A stretch of DNA of 64,000 nt, from positions 6,882,001 to 6,946,000 of the forward strand of contig NZ_CP015098.1 of NCBI RefSeq assembly GCF_001611795.1, given 5' to 3'. A program made the translations under genes and the position numbers. This document shows, piece by piece, positions 15,733-23,710 of the stretch (position 1 is its first letter; every line of letters begins with the position of its first letter). This DNA is from Streptomyces qaidamensis. Its GTDB lineage: Bacteria; Actinomycetota; Actinomycetes; Streptomycetales; Streptomycetaceae. The notes beneath the pieces were generated by a model. It was not told the origin of the DNA, ran no database searches, and was given only the letters and a program-made list of their open reading frames with translations.

Positions 15733-16545
15733 TCAGAGCCCCACGAACCCCGCCCCCGCGTCCCGCAGCCGCTCGTGCAGCCCCCGGAACACCGCCGCCG
15801 AGCGCACCCCCGGCCAGTCCGCGGGAAGCAGCTCGGACGGCAGGCCCGGGTCGGTGTAGGGGAGGTGGCGCCAGGAGTCCAGGGCGAGGAGGTAGTCCCG
15901 GTAGGCCTCCTCGGCCGGGGTGTCCTCGCGCTTCTCCCAGTCGTGCAGCACGCCCGCGTGGCGGTCGAGGAACGCCTCGTGCTCCTTGGCGATGGTCGCC
16001 AGGTCCCACCACCGGGCGACGGCCTCGGCGGTCGGGGCGAAGCCGAGGTGGTCGCCGCGGAAGAAGTCGACGTACGCGTCGAGCCGCAGCCGCTGGAGCG
16101 TGTGCCGGGTCTCCTCGTACAGCCGCGCGGGCGCGATCCACACGCCCGGAGCGGCCGTGCCGAAACCGAGCCCGGCCAGCCGGGAGCGCAGCACGTGCCG
16201 CTTCTGCCGTTCCGACTCCGGCACGGAGAACACCGCGAGCACCCAGCCCTCGTCCTCGGGCGGGGCGGAGGCGTAGATGCGGCGGTCGCCGTCGTCGAGC
16301 AACTGACGGGCGTCCGGGGACAGTTCGTAGCCGGCCGCACCCTGGGCGGTGCGGGCCGGCACGAGCAGTCCGCGTCTCTTGAGCCGCGACACCGAGGAGC
16401 GGACGGACGGGGCGTCCACACCGGCCGCGGCCAGCAGCCGGATCAGTTCGGCTACCGGCACGGGGCCCGGCACGAAGCGGCCGTACGCGCCGTAGAGCGT
16501 GACGATGAGAGACCGTGGTGCATGCTGGTCGGACACGTTGATCAT
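15733..16545 (-). CDS. paaX: PaaX-family transcriptional regulator
   Basis: A 270-aa regulator with an N-terminal winged helix (VAELIRLLAAAGVDAPSVRSSVSRLKRRGLL), a central PaaX domain and the PaaX C-terminal domain (LPYTDPGLPSELLPADWPG). Family members repress aromatic catabolic operons and are released by an aryl-CoA such as phenylacetyl-CoA. It follows the CoA-ligase gene after 15 bp, so the enzyme that makes the likely inducer and its sensor are co-expressed. I infer that it acts at the twin promoter motif found at 6326 and 18213. Confidence 0.9.
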   Translation of the reverse strand: MINVSDQHAPRSLIVTLYGAYGRFVPGPVPVAELIRLLAAAGVDAPSVRSSVSRLKRRGLLVPARTAQGAAGYELSPDARQLLDDGDRRIYASAPPEDEGWVLAVFSVPESERQKRHVLRSRLAGLGFGTAAPGVWIAPARLYEETRHTLQRLRLDAYVDFFRGDHLGFAPTAEAVARWWDLATIAKEHEAFLDRHAGVLHDWEKREDTPAEEAYRDYLLALDSWRHLPYTDPGLPSELLPADWPGVRSAAVFRGLHERLRDAGAGFVGL

Positions 16546-16560
16546 CTTAGGTCGTACGGA

Positions 16561-18171
16561 TCACTCCTGGTCGCCCCCCGGTACCCCGTCGGCGCGCAGT
16601 CTGAACCGCTGGAGCTTGCCGGTCGCCGTGCGCGGCAGCGCGTCCAGGAAGACGATCTCGCGCGGGCACTTGTACGGCGCCAGCTCGCTCTTGACGAAGG
16701 CGCGCAGCGCATCGGCGTCCCGCTCCGCGCCCTCCTTGAGGACGGCGAAGGCCAGTACAACCTGCCCGCGGGCCTCGTCGGGCCGTCCCACGACCGCCGC
16801 CTCCACCACGTCCGGGTGCCGCAGCAGCGCGTCCTCCACCTCGGGACCGGCGATGTTGTACCCGGCAGAGATGATCATGTCGTCGGCGCGCGCGACGTAG
16901 CGGAAGTAACCGTCGGGGTCGCGGACGTAGGTGTCGCCGGTGACGTTCCAGCCGCCGCGCACATAGTCCCGCTGCCGCGGGTCGGCCAGATAGCGGCAGC
17001 CGACCGGCCCGCGTACGGCGAGCAGCCCCGGCTGTCCGTCGGGCACGGGCCGGCCGTCGGTGTCCTGCACGCGCGCGTGCCAGCCCGGCACGGGAACGCC
17101 CGTGGTCCCGGGCCGGATCCGGTCGTCGGCCGCGGAGATGAAGATGTGCAGCAGCTCGGTGGCGCCGATGCCGTTGATGACGCGCAGGCCGGTGCGCTCG
17201 TGCCAGGCCTGCCAGGTGGCCGCGGGCAGGTTCTCGCCGGCCGAGACGCAGCGGCGCAGGGAGGAGACGTCGTGCCCGTCGAGCTCGTCGAGCATCGCGC
17301 GGTACGCCGTCGGGGCGGTGAACAACACGGAGACCCGGTGCCGGGCGATGGCGGGCAGCAGCTGCCGGGGGCCCGCCTGTTCGAGCAGCAGCGCACGCGC
17401 GCCGGCCCGCAGCGGGAAGACCACCAGCCCGCCGAGACCGAAGGTGAAGCCCAGGGGAGGGCTGCCGGTGAACACGTCGTCCGCGTCGGGCTTCAGGACG
17501 TGCCGGGAGAAGGTGTCGGCGATCGCCAGGACGTCCCGGTGCAGGTGCATACAGCCCTTGGGACGGCCGGTGGTGCCGGAAGTGAACGCGATCAGTGCCA
17601 CGTCGTCGGCCGCCGTCGCGACGGCCTCGTACGGGGCCGCGGGCGCCGGGCGGTTGAGGAGGTCGTCCGGGGCGTCACCGCCGTAGGTCGCGATCCGCAG
17701 GCCGGGGACCTCGGCCTTGGCGAGGTCGTCGACGGCCCGGATGTCGCACAGCGCGTGCCGCACCCGCGCGATCTCGCACATCGTGCTCAGCTCGTGCGGG
17801 CGCTGCTGGGCGAGCACCGTGACCGCCACGGCCCCCGCCTTCAGCACCGCCAGCCAGCAGGCCGCGAGCCAGGGGGTGGTGGGTCCGCGCAGCAGCACCC
17901 GGTTGCCGGGTACGACGCCGAGGTCACCGGTGAGCAGGTGTGCGACGCGGTCCACGCGGGCGCGCAGATCGCCGTACGTCCACGGCTCGCCGGTGGGTGT
18001 CAGGAACGCGGGGCGGTCGTCGGGCGGGCCGTGCAGCAGCTCGGCGGCGCAGTTGAGCCGTTCGGGGTACTGCAGCTCCGGCAGATCGAAGCGGAGCTCG
18101 GGCCATTGGTCCCGGGGTGGCAGATGGTCCCGGGCGAAGGTGTCGACGTGGGCCGTGCCCCGTGGATTCAT
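16561..18171 (-). CDS. AMP-dependent aryl-CoA ligase (2-aminobenzoate/benzoate-CoA ligase family)
   Basis: A 536-aa acyl-CoA synthetase with the AMP-binding P-loop FTSGTTGRPKG, the A5 motif GIGATE, the hinge region YVARADDMIISAGYNIAGPEVE and the catalytic Lys region LPRTATGKLQRF. The overall pattern fits the benzoate/2-aminobenzoate-CoA ligase clade. It would activate the aromatic acid to its CoA thioester, the substrate for the monooxygenase at 7245. ATG 18171 (MNPRGTAHVD) starts just inside the divergent promoter region. Downstream on the same strand are paaX and the BrkB-type gene. Confidence 0.86.
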   Translation of the reverse strand: MNPRGTAHVDTFARDHLPPRDQWPELRFDLPELQYPERLNCAAELLHGPPDDRPAFLTPTGEPWTYGDLRARVDRVAHLLTGDLGVVPGNRVLLRGPTTPWLAACWLAVLKAGAVAVTVLAQQRPHELSTMCEIARVRHALCDIRAVDDLAKAEVPGLRIATYGGDAPDDLLNRPAPAAPYEAVATAADDVALIAFTSGTTGRPKGCMHLHRDVLAIADTFSRHVLKPDADDVFTGSPPLGFTFGLGGLVVFPLRAGARALLLEQAGPRQLLPAIARHRVSVLFTAPTAYRAMLDELDGHDVSSLRRCVSAGENLPAATWQAWHERTGLRVINGIGATELLHIFISAADDRIRPGTTGVPVPGWHARVQDTDGRPVPDGQPGLLAVRGPVGCRYLADPRQRDYVRGGWNVTGDTYVRDPDGYFRYVARADDMIISAGYNIAGPEVEDALLRHPDVVEAAVVGRPDEARGQVVLAFAVLKEGAERDADALRAFVKSELAPYKCPREIVFLDALPRTATGKLQRFRLRADGVPGGDQE

Positions 18172-18208
18172 ACGGTTCGCCCCCTTGGCGTGGTGGGCTC
18201 GCCCCTGG

Positions 18209-18257
18209 AGCGTATCGTGTTGGTGACGACAGTCAACGGTCCGCGATAGCCTCGGAG
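18209..18257. promoter_or_regulatory. divergent promoter pair with shared operator (copy 2 of the twin motif)
   Basis: On the plus strand: -35 TGACGA (18224-18229), 17 bp, -10 TAGCCT (18247-18252), reading into the acyl-CoA dehydrogenase. On the minus strand: -35 TTGACT (complement of 18231-18236), 16 bp, -10 TACGCT (complement of 18209-18214), reading into the ligase. The -35 boxes lie side by side inside TGACGACAGTCA (18224-18235), which is repeated exactly at 6339. TATCG and CGATA flank it as inverted arms. Confidence 0.65.
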
Positions 18258-18298
18258 TGGCCCGGCCGGAAGGCGGGGTGGCGGAGAAGGGACCGGCG

Positions 18299-19717
18299 AT
18301 GACCGCATTCTCGCTCGAACCGGCACAACTCGCCTGGTGTGCCGAGCTGCGCACCCTGGCCGCGGAACGGCTCCGCCCGCTGGCAGACAAGGGCGAACCG
18401 GGACATGTGAACCGGGCCCTGGTCGCCGAACTCGGCCGCCTCGGGCTGCTCGGGCGCCTGTTCACCTCGGGGGCGCTCGACCTGTGCCTGATGCGTGAGT
18501 CCCTGGCCTACGCCTGCACGGAGGCCGAGACGGCCCTGGCCCTCCAGGGCCTCGGCGCCCACCCCGTCCACGCGCACGGCACCCGGGAGCAACGCGCCCG
18601 CTGGCTCCCCCGGGTGGCCGACGGCACCGCGATCGCGGCCTTCGCGCTGAGCGAGCCGGGGGCGGGATCGGACGCGGCGGCGCTGGAGTTGCGTGCGGAG
18701 CGGGAGGCCGCCACGCGGGAGGACCGGGCCTCGGCCGCCGCGGCACCCACCGCCGGCACGGCGTTCGCGCCGGACCCGGAGGCCGCTCCCGGCCTGGCGC
18801 TGTCGGCGGACTCGGCGCCCGCCCTCGGCACGGCGCCCGCCGCCGACCCGGCGCCCACCGCCGACCCGGCGCCGGCGACGAACTCGGCGCCCACCGCCCT
18901 CACGGCGCCCACCGCCGCCACGGCGCCCACCGCCGCCACGGCGCCCACGGCGGAGCCGGGACGCACGGCCGACCCGGCGCTCACCGCCGCCCCCGACGGC
19001 CCCGCCCGCTGGCGTCTCACCGGCGAGAAGTGCTGGATCTCCAACGCCCCCGAGGCCGACTTCTACACCGTCTTCGCCCGGACCGCCCCGGGTGCCGGGG
19101 CCCGCGGCATCACCGCCTTCCTCGTCCCGGCCGACCGCCCGGGCCTGACCGGCCGCGGGCTCGACATGCTCTCGCCGCACCCCATCGGCGCCCTCGACTT
19201 CGACGCCGTGCCCGTGACGGCCGACGACGTGCTCGGCGAGGCCGACCGCGGCTTCCGGGTCGCCATGGGGACGCTCAACCTGTTCCGCCCCAGCGTCGGC
19301 GCCTTCGCGGTCGGCATGGCCCAGGCCGCCCTCGACGCGGCCCTCGCCCACACCGCCGGGCGGGACGCCTTCGGGGGCAAGCTGCGGGACCTGCAGGCCG
19401 TCTCGCACCAAGTCGCCGAGATGGCCCTGCGCACGGAGGCGGCCCGCCTGATGGTCCACGCGGCGGCATCGGCGTACGACGCGGACTCCCCGGACGTGCC
19501 CCGGCGCTCCGCCATGGCGAAACTGCTCGCCACCGAGACCGCGCAGTACGTCGTCGACGCTGCCGTCCAGCTGCACGGCGCCCGGGCCCTGCAACGCGGC
19601 CATCTGCTCGAACACCTCTACCGCGAGGTGCGCGCCCCGCGCATCTACGAGGGGGCCAGTGAGGTGCAGCGCAGCATCATCGCCAAGGAGCTGTACGCCC
19701 GTCAGGAGGCCCGGTGA
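18299..19717 (+). CDS. acyl-CoA dehydrogenase with a Pro/Thr/Ala repeat insertion
   Basis: A 472-aa FAD acyl-CoA dehydrogenase, longer than the usual roughly 380. It has AFALSEPGAGSDAAA (FAD/substrate loop), WRLTGEKCWISNAPEADFYTVF, and the C-terminal QLHGARALQRGHLLEHLYRE and APRIYEGASEVQ. Between residues about 130 and 235 the two halves of the middle beta-domain are separated by a low-complexity PTA/ADPAP repeat. The ATG at 18299 follows GGAGAAGGGA. It overlaps ridA by 4 bp. It probably oxidises a ring-derived acyl-CoA in the aryl-CoA pathway. Confidence 0.88.
   Translation: MTAFSLEPAQLAWCAELRTLAAERLRPLADKGEPGHVNRALVAELGRLGLLGRLFTSGALDLCLMRESLAYACTEAETALALQGLGAHPVHAHGTREQRARWLPRVADGTAIAAFALSEPGAGSDAAALELRAEREAATREDRASAAAAPTAGTAFAPDPEAAPGLALSADSAPALGTAPAADPAPTADPAPATNSAPTALTAPTAATAPTAATAPTAEPGRTADPALTAAPDGPARWRLTGEKCWISNAPEADFYTVFARTAPGAGARGITAFLVPADRPGLTGRGLDMLSPHPIGALDFDAVPVTADDVLGEADRGFRVAMGTLNLFRPSVGAFAVGMAQAALDAALAHTAGRDAFGGKLRDLQAVSHQVAEMALRTEAARLMVHAAASAYDADSPDVPRRSAMAKLLATETAQYVVDAAVQLHGARALQRGHLLEHLYREVRAPRIYEGASEVQRSIIAKELYARQEAR
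18830..18990 (+). repeat. 18-bp tandem repeats inside the acyl-CoA dehydrogenase gene
   Basis: Imperfect tandem copies of an 18-bp unit (ACGGCGCCCACCGCCGCC) encode TAPTAA, with diverged ADPAPT copies before it. All are in frame and insert a disordered Pro/Thr/Ala loop in the enzyme. Confidence 0.75.
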
Positions 19718-20112
19718 GCACCGAGCGCGTCAACCCGCCCGAGCTGTCCCCGCCGGCCGGCTTCTCCCACGCCGTCGTGGCGTCCGGCTCGCGGGTGGTG
19801 TTCCTCGCGGGACAGACCGCCCTGGACACCGACGGCAAGGTGGTCGGCCGTACCCTGCCCGAGCAGTTCGACAGGGCCCTCACCAACCTGCTGGCCGCCC
19901 TCGCGGCGGCCGGTGGCACGCCCTGCGACCTGGCACGCGTCACCGTCTACGCCACGGATGTCGAGGCGTACCGTACGCACGCGCCCGAACTGGGCCGCAC
20001 CTGGCGCAAGTTGGCCGGCCGCGACTATCCGGCCATGGCGGTCGTCGAGGTCGTCCGGCTGTGGGACGCGGAGGCGATGGTGGAACTGGACGGCTTCGCG
20101 GTCCTGCCCTAG
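19714..20112 (+). CDS. RidA/YjgF-family protein (enamine/imine deaminase)
   Basis: A 132-aa RidA-fold protein with VVFLAGQTALDTDGKVVG, the VTVYATDVEAYR segment and YPAMAVVEVVRLWDAEAMVELDGFAV; the conserved RidA Arg is at VVRLW. Relatives hydrolyse enamines and imines, and the 2-aminomuconate deaminases belong here. GTG 19714 overlaps the dehydrogenase stop (GTGA), so it is the second gene of that operon. In an amino-aryl-CoA pathway, removal of the ring nitrogen as ammonia is an obvious job; that is inference. Confidence 0.87.
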   Translation: MSTERVNPPELSPPAGFSHAVVASGSRVVFLAGQTALDTDGKVVGRTLPEQFDRALTNLLAALAAAGGTPCDLARVTVYATDVEAYRTHAPELGRTWRKLAGRDYPAMAVVEVVRLWDAEAMVELDGFAVLP

Positions 20113-20140
20113 GGGCGCCGCCCCGGTCAGGCCGCCCTCG

Positions 20141-20335
20141 TCAGGCCGCGACGGCCAGGCCCGCGGCGGTCATCCGGCGCGGCTGCACCACGCGGCCGTC
20201 CGGCAGCAGTTCGCCGGTGTCGTCGAAGACGACCGTCCCGTCGCACAGCAGGCTCCAGCCCTGTTCGGGGCGGGCCGCGACGACGTGCGCGGCGGGGGAG
20301 TCGGTCGCGGGGCACAGGGGCTGGTGGGCACACAT
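20141..20335 (-). CDS. DUF5999-family small protein
   Basis: A 64-aa protein beginning MCAHQPLCPATDS and containing EQGWSLLCDGTVVFDDTGELLPDG, a small family that I recall as widespread in Streptomyces with no known role. The N-terminal Cys/His spacing could bind a metal, but only a few residues are involved. The start ATG at 20335 has GGAGGTG in front of it. Confidence 0.8.
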   Translation of the reverse strand: MCAHQPLCPATDSPAAHVVAARPEQGWSLLCDGTVVFDDTGELLPDGRVVQPRRMTAAGLAVAA

Positions 20336-20578
20336 GGCGCACCTCCACGTCGGTAGGGCCGTCCGAAGGGTTCGGGCGACTCGTACAGACAGACCATCCT
20401 CCCGCGCCGGACTCATCGGAACGGCCCGACGGGAAGCGTGACACGCCCAGGACATTCCCAGGACGGTTCCACGACGGCCGGCGCGGACTCGCCACCGAAG
20501 GGGTGAGGGTCACGGGCGCCGGCCCGGAGGGCCGGTACGAGTGGGAGCCGCAATTCCACTCATTTCGGGAGGCCCCAC

Positions 20579-21019
20579 ATGCGTGTACGTCCTCTTCTCG
20601 GCGCGGCCGCCGGTGCCGCGCTGCTCCTGCTCACCGGTGCCGGCGCGGCACCCGCCACCGCGTCGGTCCTCGCCCCGACCGGCAGTGTGACGGTCGACGC
20701 GGTGGGCCGGATCGCCGCCGACGGCACCGTCACCCTGTCCGGCACCTACCGCTGCGCGAGCTCCAGCGGCCCCGTCTTCGTCAGTTCCTCCGTCAGTCAG
20801 GGACTCTCCACGACCCGTCACGGCATCGGCGGCACCCGGGCCGTGTGCGACGGAGCGGAGCACCGCTGGGTGAACACGGGCCGGACCCTGCCCGGCGCGC
20901 TCGTGGCCGGGGCGGCCCACGTCGAGGCCACCCTGATGGAGCTGCGCACCTTCAGCGGTCTGCCGCTGCCCAGCTTCCACGCCGTCCAGGGGCAGGACAT
21001 CACCCTGAGCCAGGCCTGA
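20579..21019 (+). CDS. secreted DUF6299-family protein
   Basis: A 146-aa protein with a Sec signal peptide (MRVRPLLGAAAGAALLLL...APATA) and a small beta-rich domain: GTVTLSGTYRC, SSSVSQGL and a second Cys (RAVCDGAEHRW), which probably form a disulphide. This matches the DUF6299 family of Streptomyces secreted proteins. GGGAGG lies 6 bp before the ATG. Function is unknown; it is a single-gene unit. Confidence 0.75.
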   Translation: MRVRPLLGAAAGAALLLLTGAGAAPATASVLAPTGSVTVDAVGRIAADGTVTLSGTYRCASSSGPVFVSSSVSQGLSTTRHGIGGTRAVCDGAEHRWVNTGRTLPGALVAGAAHVEATLMELRTFSGLPLPSFHAVQGQDITLSQA

Positions 21020-21080
21020 CCACGGCGGTGAACGGTTCGGCGGGCGGCCCGGGTCCGGGGCGTCCGCCGATCCTGTTTAA

Positions 21081-21097
21081 TTGCGATGTCTTTGCAA
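21081..21097. promoter_or_regulatory. Nur-box-like nickel-responsive operator
   Basis: TTGCGA-N5-TTGCAA lies 34 bp upstream of the binding-protein start. The Streptomyces nickel regulator Nur recognises tTGCaa-N5-ttGCAA, so both half-sites and the spacer match with two mismatches in the first arm. This is the best evidence that the following ABC system imports nickel. Confidence 0.65.
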
Positions 21098-21131
21098 CAG
21101 CCTTACGAGAGCAACAAGGGTGTGAGGTCAC

Positions 21132-22721
21132 ATGTCGACCCGTCGGATACGAGGGGCCGCCGTCACGGCGGCGCTGGCCGCGGCGGTCACCGCCTGCTCT
21201 GCCCCCAGCGGCGGCGGCTCGGGCGACGGCAAGTCCGGGGGATCCGTCGTACTCGGCGTGGCCTCCGAGCCCGACACCCTCAGCCCGCTGCTCGGCTACG
21301 GCAAGGACGGGAATTCCAAGATCTTCGACGGGCTTCTCGCCCGCGACGCCGACCTGAAGCTGAAGCCCGCGCTGGCGGCCGCACTGCCGAAGGTCACCGA
21401 CGGCGGCCGCACGTACACCTACACCCTGCGCGAGGGGGTCGAGTTCAGCGACGGCGAACCGCTGACGGCCGCCGACGTCGTCTACACGTACCGGACGGCC
21501 ACCGACCCGAAGACCAACAACACCTTCAAGAGCGAGCTGGACGCCGTCGAGGAGGTCGAGGCGAGCGGCGACGACAAGGTCGTCTTCACGCTCAAGTACC
21601 CCTACGCCGCCTTCGCCGCCCGCACCGTCCTGCCCATCGTCCCCGAGCACATAGCGGGGGAGCAGGACCCCAACACCGGCTCCTTCAACACGAAGCCGGT
21701 CGGCACCGGGCCGTACGTGCTCGCCAAGTGGAGCAAGGGCGAGAAGCTCACCTTCAAGGCCAACCCCCGCCACTGGGGCGGCGAGCCGCAGGTGAAGACC
21801 TTCACCATGGCGGTCATCGGCGACGACAACGTGCGCGCCACCCGCCTGCGCTCCGGCGACCTCGACGGCGCGGTCCTCCCGCCCAACCTCGCCGCCACGT
21901 TCAAGGCCGACGACGCCAGGCGCACCTACGAGGCCCGGTCCTACGACTTCCGGGCCGTCACCCTCCCCACCGCGAACAAGGTCACCGGCGACCGCGCGAT
22001 CCGCCGGGCCCTCGACGCCGCCGTGGACCGCGAGGCCATGGTCGACAAGGTCCTCGACGGCGCCGGCCGCCCGGCCTACGGACCGCTGCCCGTCGACGAC
22101 CCGGCCTTCACCGAGGGCATCGAGCGCACCCAGGACCTCGGCAAGGCCGACAAGATCCTCGACGAGGCCGGCTGGAAGCCCGGCGAGGGCGGCATCCGCA
22201 CCAGGGACGGACAGCGGGCGGCCTTCACCCTGCTCTACCCCTCCGGCGACAAGGTCCGCCAGGACCACGCCCTCGCCTACGCCTCCGACGCCAAGAAGGC
22301 CGGCATCGAGGTGAAGGTGGAGAGCGCCACCTGGGAGGTCATCGAGCCCCGCATGAAGGACGACGCCGTCCTCGCGGGCTTCGGCAGCACCGGCGACCCC
22401 GACTTCGGCCTCTACACCCTGCTGCACTCCTCCCTCGCCGGCGACGGCTTCAACAACATGGCCCGCTACGACAACCCGGCCGTGGACCGCGCTCTCGACG
22501 ACGGCCGCCGCAGCCAGGACCCGGCCGAGCGCACGTCCGCCTACGACAAGCTCCAGCGCGCCCTGGTGCAGGACCCCGGCTACACCTTCCTCACCCACAT
22601 CGACCACCTCTACGTGCTGGCCGACCGCTGGGAGAACCTGAACACCCAGCTGGAGCCGCACGAGCACGGCTTCGCCAGCGGCCCCTGGTGGAACATCGAG
22701 GACTGGCAGCCGAAGAAGTGA
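21132..22721 (+). CDS. nikA: nickel/peptide-type ABC transporter substrate-binding lipoprotein
   Basis: A 529-aa family-5 solute-binding protein. The N-terminus MSTRRIRGAAVTAALAAAVTAC carries a lipobox-like VTAC; the mature protein has SEPDTLSPLL and YTYTLREGVEFSDGEPLTAADVVYT, typical of the DppA/NikA family. It captures nickel (possibly chelated) or peptides at the cell surface. GAGG precedes the ATG by 4 bp. It leads a five-gene operon of the nikABCDE order, and the upstream Nur-like box favours nickel. Confidence 0.82.
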   Translation: MSTRRIRGAAVTAALAAAVTACSAPSGGGSGDGKSGGSVVLGVASEPDTLSPLLGYGKDGNSKIFDGLLARDADLKLKPALAAALPKVTDGGRTYTYTLREGVEFSDGEPLTAADVVYTYRTATDPKTNNTFKSELDAVEEVEASGDDKVVFTLKYPYAAFAARTVLPIVPEHIAGEQDPNTGSFNTKPVGTGPYVLAKWSKGEKLTFKANPRHWGGEPQVKTFTMAVIGDDNVRATRLRSGDLDGAVLPPNLAATFKADDARRTYEARSYDFRAVTLPTANKVTGDRAIRRALDAAVDREAMVDKVLDGAGRPAYGPLPVDDPAFTEGIERTQDLGKADKILDEAGWKPGEGGIRTRDGQRAAFTLLYPSGDKVRQDHALAYASDAKKAGIEVKVESATWEVIEPRMKDDAVLAGFGSTGDPDFGLYTLLHSSLAGDGFNNMARYDNPAVDRALDDGRRSQDPAERTSAYDKLQRALVQDPGYTFLTHIDHLYVLADRWENLNTQLEPHEHGFASGPWWNIEDWQPKK

Positions 22722-23710
22722 CCCGTCTCCCCTGGGGAGCGATGGCACGACTGGCGGGACGGCGGTCCCTGTTCGCCGTCCCCGTCCTGCTCGTCGTCAC
22801 CTTCGGTGTGTTCGCCATCGCCGCCGCCTCCCCGTTCGACCCCGTCAAGGCGTACGCCGGCACCGCCGCGCTCGGCGCCGACCAGCAGACCCTGGACCGG
22901 CTGCGCGAGAACCTCGGCGTGGACCGGCCCTTCGCCGCCCGCTGGTGGCACTGGCTGACCTCCGCCCTCACCGGCGACCTCGGCCACTCCAGCGTCATGC
23001 GGCAGCCGGTCGCCGAGGTCATCGGCGAACGGCTCGTGTGGTCCGCGCTGCTCTGCGCGGTCGCCTTCGCCGCCGCCGTGCTGGTGGGCACGGTCCTCGG
23101 CGTGCTCGCCGCCCGCCGCCCCGGCTCGCTCGTCGACCGGACCGTCACCTCCCTCGCCTACACGCTGGAGGCGGCACCGGTCTTCTGGATCGCGCTGCTC
23201 GCCATCTGGCTGTTCGCCCTCCAGTGGGACGTCCTCCCGGCGGGCGGCCTGACCGACACCGGCAGCGAACAGGTCACGCCAGGACAGGTCACGAGCCATC
23301 TCCTCCTGCCCGCCGGGGTCCTCGCCGTGTCCCAGCTGCCGTGGTTCACCCTGTACGTACGCCAGGGCGTCGGCGACGCGCTGGCGGAGGACCCCGTACG
23401 CGGCGCCCGCGCCCGCGGCCTGAGCGAAGGCACCGTCCTGCTCGGCCACGCCCTGCGCTCCGGGCTCCTTCCGGTGCTCACGCTCATCGGCTCCCGCGTG
23501 CCCGAGCTCATCACCGGGGCGCTGCTGGTGGAGAGCGTCTTCAGCTGGCCGGGCATCGCCGCGGCCACCGTCGAGGCGGCCACCGCCGTCGACTTCCCGC
23601 TGCTCGCCGCCCTGACGACCCTGGCCACCGCAGCGGTGCTCGCCGGGAACCTGCTCGCCGACCTGCTCTACGGACTGTTCGACCCGAGGGTGAAGCTCAG
23701 TGACATGTGA
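22718..23710 (+). CDS. nikB: nickel/peptide-type ABC transporter permease, first subunit
   Basis: A 330-aa permease of the DppB/NikB type: an N-terminal transmembrane helix, a long periplasmic segment (LRENLGVDRPFAARWW), then about five helices and an EAA-like loop (ARGLSEGTVLLGHALRSGLLPVLT). GTG 22718 overlaps the nikA stop (GTGA); an ATG at 22742 is an alternative start. Confidence 0.85.
   Translation: MTRLPWGAMARLAGRRSLFAVPVLLVVTFGVFAIAAASPFDPVKAYAGTAALGADQQTLDRLRENLGVDRPFAARWWHWLTSALTGDLGHSSVMRQPVAEVIGERLVWSALLCAVAFAAAVLVGTVLGVLAARRPGSLVDRTVTSLAYTLEAAPVFWIALLAIWLFALQWDVLPAGGLTDTGSEQVTPGQVTSHLLLPAGVLAVSQLPWFTLYVRQGVGDALAEDPVRGARARGLSEGTVLLGHALRSGLLPVLTLIGSRVPELITGALLVESVFSWPGIAAATVEAATAVDFPLLAALTTLATAAVLAGNLLADLLYGLFDPRVKLSDM

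Noticed and set aside
14755..18249. A very long open frame (over 1100 codons) on the plus strand across the BrkB, paaX and ligase genes
   Set aside because: It is an antisense shadow created by G+C-rich codon bias; the minus strand holds three clearly recognisable proteins in the same interval.
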